Positions 57,980 through 64,000 of a stretch of DNA of 64,000 bases are shown here, piece after piece. Source of the stretch: Epiperipatus broadwayi (lineage: Eukaryota > Onychophora > Udeonychophora > Euonychophora > Peripatidae). Below the pieces are notes generated by a model. It was not told where the DNA came from and made no database searches. It worked only from the letters and a program-made list of their open reading frames with translations. The position numbers were made by a program, and so were the translations under genes. Positions within the stretch are counted from its first letter, which is position 1. Each line of letters begins with the position of its first letter. The stretch lies in the NCBI GenBank assembly GCA_028023455.1, contig JAQFVV010012416.1:7941967-8005966 (forward strand), given 5' to 3'.

Positions 57980-60900
57980 TATATATATATAATGAGTAAA
58001 CTTGAAATATTTTTAGCAACTTTAAGATTTCCCTTTCAGATAGATCCATAGTCAAAATAATTAAAATTGGCTACTAAGTAGTCATTTAACTATTTTTAGC
58101 AAGAAAGTAAAACAAGAATTGAAAAACATTCAAAATTTCATTATTCTACAACTAGAAATCCTATTGATACAATCTTCTCTATGAGAGGCTTTTGCAAAGA
58201 TCCTTGATGTAAAATGGGGTGTTTAAAGATTGCATTACCTTTGATAAAGGTAATTGAAATATTTTATATTTCAATTGTCATCTATCCATTCTATTACAGA
58301 TTAATATTACATGTAAGAAATTTTAAAATTGTTAAAAAAATATTATTTGTACATTCAAAACATTTCATTTATAAGAGATTTTAAAAGTTTTAATATTATT
58401 TATTATTAAATGAAAAAAATAATTTTTATTTTAGAAATATTTTTCTTAATGGCTTATAAGTAGATATAAAAACAAATATTTCAGTGCATGCAAATATTAG
58501 TTCCACTTGACATAATAAATTTTAATGCAAATTATGAATATACTGTATTGTCTATATACAATTCATTTATTAGAAGTATCTTGAATAATGAAATGATACA
58601 CCTGATCAACTCCTACAATAAGTACTAAGTGAAATATCCATAATCGCTAGGACATCTAAATAAAGTTGAGTGCACTCCCCCCCCCCATGATTACAACCAT
58701 AATCATAGCTCATATTAGAGTTTGTCACTGCTGTATTTGTACTTCCAGATAATTACACCTGTTGTGTTATGTAAATACATGCTCATCACTAATAGAGAAC
58801 TCAGATTTATGATATAAATATATAATAAAAACTGCTTATCCTTACATACAACTGAAGGGAAAATTAATATTTCTTATATAATACACAATATGCTTGCAAT
58901 CACTATCTTATTGAATGTTCCTACTTTGTTTCCCTGCTTCCTACTATTCTAATGTTATTCTATACAAATGGGTTACCCAAAAAGTTGCTTTTATTTTAAT
59001 AACTCATGTCTAGAAAGTTATTTATTATATCAAGCAAAAATAGGATTATGTTATTGCATATGTTCTAGATAATTGGAACTTTCTTCTAGAGTCAGTCATC
59101 CAGTTCTTTCAATATTATCTAATGAAGCAAAAACATTGTTAAATATTGTAATGAGGGATTTAAAGACTTCTGATTCATCTATTTAAAAAACAAATAGTAA
59201 ATAAAAATATAAATTTATATAAAAAAATTGTAATTCTTATTGCAAAACATATATTCTGTCTGGAAACATGTGGTTAAATTTATAAATAATTTTACATCAT
59301 TTAGATATTATATAGCTTTTTTTTTAATGAGTTGCAATTTTAAAAATATTACCAATGTAAATATTAATTTACATTAAATATTTATTAATTAATTATTGTT
59401 TTAAAATTTAATTAAGTTTGTTAATTATAAATAATACTTTTTTCGTTTATTATGCAATACTTTATTCATTTTGCTAATTATTTTTGTTTACATCTTAATT
59501 TGTCTATGCAATTTTTTTAATATTTGTATCATATAAATAAATGCACACATTTATGTGAAAGCAACGGAGTATTATATTATTATTATTATTATCTTAACAT
59601 TTTTATTTAACTTTAAAAATCGAACATATTATAGATGTATGCATCTAACATATTAACTACATGAGACAAGCGCACACACACATATTTAGTTTATTATTAT
59701 CTATGAAATCCCATAGTCATTAAAAACGTTGGAACCAAATTTTCGCAAATATAGTAGTCCTGTTATGTATTAAACTCTCAGTTTTTTTTTATTCTTAACA
59801 GAGACATATCTGAGGAACTCTAATCAGCGTTACTTTTTTTTTTTTTGCTATCTGTATAAAAACACTGATATCTACATACTTATTATAATCTATTCCACCT
59901 CATTTGTAAATGAGATGTGGTTTATATTGTAAAAAGTATTTAAAAAAAGCTCATTGCATATTAGCGTGTGCATTCACTTTCCATTCCCATAAACTGGAAA
60001 TTGAACTTAGATTTAGTGAGCCTCGGAAAAAATTCGGCTTAGGATTATTCAGATAGCTGGTCTGCAGCTGCTTTAAAACTAATTAGAGAGAAAAAAAAAC
60101 AGTTGTGTTATTATTTCTATAAAATAGTTAACAAATCCAATAATTTTGATCTTTTGCAATTTTATGTAGTAATTTCTTACTTTATAATTACGGTTAAGAG
60201 AAAAATGCCGGAAAAGGTCATTTGAAATAATTATAAAGATTGGACTATTTAATCATTTATTTATTGAATCATAAATGTACTATTCATTTCTTTAATTATT
60301 CAATTTCAAATACTATGCTTAGTTTTTTCATATTTAAATACCAACTCCAACTTTTTGTTCCATTTTTTTTTTTCGTAATGTATTTTAAGTACTTTGTTTT
60401 ATTTATTTATTTAAATAATAAATCTCACAATTTCGACTAAAAAAATATTTTTTAAAAAAGCGTTTATTTTATATTTCATATGTTTTATTAATATTACACT
60501 TTTTACTGATACATTTCTAAATGTCATTTAGAAAAAAAAATCTCCCATATAAATATAATAGGGGATGGGAAAACTGTATGAATTATTATGTTTTTTTAAT
60601 TAACTTTTAAAAATTAATCATATTTTAACACCTTTTTTTTAGGTTAACAGTTTTCATTTTATTAAATAAAAGTTTTTTTAACAAATTTTATTTAAAATGT
60701 AGATAATCTTATAATTACTTTACAAAATATTAAATTTTCAAATATAACTGTTACTCAAATTTATTTCATTCACGCCTCTCCCTACCACACATATATATTT
60801 AGAATTACAAATATACACACACGCATATATACATATTGCTCAGTGGTTACTAAATAATGCAGTATTTATTCTGTTGTGTTTTTTTTTTTTTAAATGAAAA

Positions 60901-61560
60901 AAAAAGAAAATGTGTTGTTGTTTTTTTGTTAGATTTGTATTATATTTTATAGAGCGCACAGGAAGTATATGTAAACACTTCAACAGGTTTAACCTGTAAC
61001 AAATCCGCCTTAAAATTTCTAATAGTCAAGCAATATTATTTTGCGGATAGAGGGACCCCACACACTATGAAACAAGATAACGACTTTTATAAAGATAAGA
61101 GCGGTGTCTTATCTTTAACCTAAATTTCTACTTACATAGGCCAATCTTGTATTTTTATTTTAGCTTGTAGTAATATATAATATATATATATTATAGTACA
61201 TTTTTACTAATGTTGTGCAATTGATTTAAACCCCCTTGAAAAAAATTATAACAAGTGTTTGAAAAGATAATTTTAATTTTTATAATATTGATCTTTTTGA
61301 TTCTGTAAGCTTCATAAATGAGCCTTCTGATGTATTAAAACGTTTCAAATTTCGAGCATTTCCCCCCAAAAATAGCTATCGATATTAATTAAATAAAAAA
61401 GTGGGAAAATAAAATTATTACAATGAATAGTTTATTAGCAGTCTGCATATTACATATTGTATATTTTAATATGGTGATTTGCATATATGTTTATCAAGTT
61501 GAATCTTGATGAGATTATATTGATCTATTTATAATATATATGTAACACCATAATGAAGCA
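57980..61560. other. AT-rich DNA, no gene seen; CpG rises after ~59.4 kb
   Basis: Contains a poly-C run near 58677 and many homopolymers. From about 59.4 to 61.4 kb CpG dinucleotides are more frequent and no TE was recognised, so this may be host intergenic or intronic DNA. Confidence 0.35.
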
Positions 61561-61564
61561 TAAA

Positions 61565-61893
61565 CATTCAATCCCTCTTGAAGTACATGGAATTTATGAA
61601 ATTTCATGTGGCATTTGTAAAGCTTCTTGTGTAAGTATGAGCAACATCACATCAGTACTAGAAAAGATGAACATGCTAGTGTAATTAGCCAACCTTCATT
61701 ATTATCAGCACTCTCACTTCATAGTATGGATTCAGGTCACAATATTGATTTCTCTAACATGAGGATCCTATTCCTACATGACACTCTCTACCAACATAAG
61801 ATTAGAAAAACCATTGACTTATTAAAGAGACCAAATTGTATCAATAAATGTGGTGACACATGCAAATTTTCTCCTATTTTGAAGAATTTTTAA
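61565..61893 (+). pseudogene. PLE GIY-YIG endonuclease fragment
   Basis: The frame around 61590 reads GIYEISCGICKASCVSMS (GIY intact; C-x2-C linker; YVG degraded to CVSM). After a frameshift near 61625, RKDEHASVI, then LSLHSMDSGHNIDF and RKTIDLLKRPNCINKCGDTC follow. The H-x5-GHxIDF block and the R-K-x-I-(D/E) helix are PLE nuclease hallmarks. No RT was found upstream, so this is a 5'-truncated copy. It belongs to a different PLE lineage from the one at 8 kb. Confidence 0.75.
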
Positions 61894-62687
61894 AAAACAT
61901 ATTACTCTGAAGATTTTCTGATTTTAATTTTTTCAATTTTATATACCTGTTTTTTTCTATTGGTGAAACTTTAACATTGTTATAAACCAGTGTTTAAAGC
62001 ACTTCTACAAACATTTTTATCATATTCTATATTCATCACCCAGTTTATGGCCTGTGTGATCAAGCTGAAAAATTGATATATTTATTATCAAAATCATACA
62101 TGGCTGAATTTGCAAAATATATTATTTATATATGTATATACATGAAAACTGTCTATTCCTACACAATATCAAGAACCTCACAAGACAACTTTTAATGATA
62201 AAGTAGATAACTACTTTTAGCTTTGATCTAAAGAGATTGAGACTTAATTCTTAGAAGTTTAAATATACATACAGTGCTAAAGTCAGGTTTTATACAGATG
62301 TTCAACTTAATAAGAAATTATTAGATAATGCTAATTAAGAATCTTTTCTTTTTCTTTTGAATATGATATTGAATAAAACATTTTCTTTGCATGAAATTTG
62401 ATTTGTTTTTCTTTTGTATTCTTTTTTTTATCTTTTTTACCTTTATCCTATTATCTTTTCAAACTTAACTTTGTACAAGATCTATTATTATCAGCTATCA
62501 GTCATTTATCTGTGGAAATAGAACTTTGTTTTTGTGCAATCTATCATGAAGGTCTCTTCAAGTTCAATCCATCTTCTCCGATCATTAGCTTCATTTCTCC
62601 ACATCATCCCTACACACTTTCTTATTTTATCCATCCATCTCACATTATGTCTCTTTCTGGGTCTTTTACAATCTCTTTGAATCCAGT

Positions 62688-63232
62688 TTAAGATTTCAAT
62701 TGTCCATTTATTATCATCTCTTCTAGCAATATGTCCAGCCCAACTCCAATCAGTCTTTTAATTTTTTCAATGAGGTCAGTAACACCTGTTTGTTCTCTTA
62801 CCCATATATTGCATTTTTGATCTCTTCTTGTTACTACAAACATGCATCTCTCCATACTTCTTTGAGTGGTATGAAGTGTCTGTATTGCTCTTCTATTAAG
62901 TGTCCAAGTCTCAAATCCATAAGGAAGAACTGGTAAAACACATTTATTAAAAACCTTCCTTTTCAAACACATAGGCATATTTCCTTTTAGTATCAAGTTA
63001 TTTCTACCAAAGCACTCCAACCAAGCTTAATTCTATGATTAATTTCATCCATTATGTTTCCATCTGTATTAATAATCTGACCAAGGTATTTGTAACTGTT
63101 AACTTCTTCTAACTCATCATAAGCAATCTTTATTTTCATATTTTGAGAAAATCCATTAAACATTACTTTAGTCTCTTTAGTATTTACCTTTAATCTTATA
63201 TTTATCCTTTCATCTGATAACTCCTTCAACAT
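62688..63232 (-). pseudogene. RTE thumb and C-terminal region
   Basis: The frame 63232-62993 has KVNTKETKVMFNGFSQNMKI and YLGQIINTDGNIMDEINHRI. The frame 63020-62688 has KRKVFNKCVLPVLPYGFETW, QTLHTTQRSMERCMFVVTRR and REQTGVTDLIEKIKRLIGVG. The W-A-G-H/R-R-D end is degraded. The same C-terminal DNA recurs at 50.6 and 54.2 kb. Confidence 0.8.
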
Positions 63233-63243
63233 TTCCTGCAGCT

Positions 63244-63634
63244 CTAAAGTATTATTTGCAAAACAACTACATCATCTGCAAAATCTAAATGACTTAAATA
63301 ATCTTCATTTACTTTCACTCCTTTAGCTTCCCATTTTAATCCACAAAATACTTCTTGCAGCACTGCTGTTAAAAGTTTTGGAGATATGGAGTCATTTTGT
63401 CTTACACCCTTTTCAATGTTGACTTTCTTCAGTATCATTATGTAATCTAATTGTTGCTGTTGCATTTTTATAAATATTCTTTAAAATATGACAATATCCT
63501 GGATCTATACCTAGATGATCCAATGCTTTAAACACTGAAGAAATGTTTATAGAATCAAAAGCCTTTTCATAATCTACAAATCCAAAGCATAATGGCAACT
63601 CATATTCATTTGTCCTTTCAATAACTTCTCTCAA
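63244..63634 (-). pseudogene. RTE reverse transcriptase core
   Basis: Frames 63634-63413 and 63465-63244 together hold motifs A (YEKAFDS), B (GVRQNDSISP, where GD is expected in QGDS and N-D is found) and C (FADDVV). A frameshift near 63440 breaks the protein. FADD catalytic residues are kept. Confidence 0.82.
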
Positions 63635-64000
63635 TACCTGGATATGATCTACTCACTAAAACCACTTTTAAATCCAGCTTGTTTTATTGGTTGGCGGACA
63701 TCCAAAGTTCTCTGTAGACAAGTTGTAATTATCATGGTAAAAATTTTGCATAAAACTGATAAAAGGCTGATAGGTCTGCAATTTCTAATATTTCTTAATC
63801 ACCTTTTTTAAATATTAATATTAATACTGCATTCTTCTAATCATCTGATACATATTTATCATTTAGACATTTGGTATATAACTTTGATAAAAAATTTCTA
63901 TTTCTTCACCTGTTTTTTTTTTAATATATCAATTATAATTCCATCATTACCTGAAGCCTTTCCTTTCTTCATATATTTAATTGCATGTCTCACTTTTTTA

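Larger units (their letters stand above)
62545..64000 (-). mobile_element. RTE-type LINE, 3' portion, cut by window edge
   Basis: On minus, from the window end inward: an NLADDR-free RT start (PIKQAGFKSGF zone), YEKAFDSINISSVFKALDHL (motif A, ~63590), KGVRQNDSISPKLLTAVLQE (motif B), LDFADDVVVL (motif C, FADD at 63282-63271), LEEVNSYKYLGQIINTDG, and the C-terminal LPYGFETWTL...REQTGVTD block. This set is typical of RTE-clade LINEs. Two or three frameshifts interrupt it. The 5' part lies outside the window. Confidence 0.85.

Noticed and set aside
62398-62691. 97-codon plus-strand frame (Phe/Leu/Ser-rich)
   Set aside because: It partly overlaps the antisense of the RTE LINE and is otherwise low complexity, so chance is likelier.

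Overview
This is a strongly AT-rich animal nuclear window with no convincing intact host gene. It is a mosaic of dead or small transposable elements separated by AT-rich spacers. A SPIN-type hAT element, Penelope-like elements (PLEs), several LINE clades, tRNA-derived SINEs and hammerhead ribozyme repeats together point to an invertebrate. A mollusc, perhaps a freshwater pulmonate snail, is my best guess, because SPIN is known from Lymnaea; this is an inference.

Layout. 1-2.9 kb: palindromic repeats and spacer. 2.9-5.7 kb: 5'-truncated LINE (minus) with a 15-bp target-site duplication (TSD). 6.4 kb: deleted fold-back element. 7.7-9.65 kb: PLE remnant (minus; RT with YVDD, GIY-YIG) with a SINE at its edge. 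9.66-12.9 kb: LINE 5' part (minus) and 3' part (plus) facing outward around very long TAA/GAA arrays. 13.7-18.6 kb: ribozyme repeats and SINEs. 19.6-20.1 kb: the only weak host-exon candidate. 20.6-25.1 kb: fold-back elements and a degenerate ~250-bp tandem array. 28.8-34.5 kb: young non-autonomous LTR retrotransposon (minus) with 1.66-kb LTRs. 35.6-38.6 kb: fold-back elements. 41.4-47.1 kb: two degraded LINEs. 48.0 kb: SPIN. 49.7-50.5 kb: ribozyme repeat in 420-bp tandem. 51.1-52.6 kb: SINEs. 54.2-55.65 kb: RTE 3' end and a pogo/Tigger-like element. 56.5 kb: near-perfect palindrome with a 16-bp TSD. 61.6 kb: second PLE fragment. 62.5-64 kb: RTE LINE (minus) running off the window.

Main discovery. 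At least three unrelated repeat families carry type I hammerhead ribozyme cores: CUGANGA, a short helix II, GAAA, a self-complementary helix III ending in NUH, and a pairing helix I. In two of them the motif lies in both arms of a palindrome. The best-sampled family (copies at 6.4, 18.0, 20.6, 22.3, 28.5 and 35.6 kb) has 12-13 bp TSDs at four insertions, one with an empty-site paralogue next to it. It also has a short one-sided extension outside the palindrome. This looks like reverse-transcription-based insertion of PLE/retrozyme-type RNA rather than a DNA fold-back transposon. PLE RT and endonuclease remnants in the same window are plausible relatives of the machinery that moved them.
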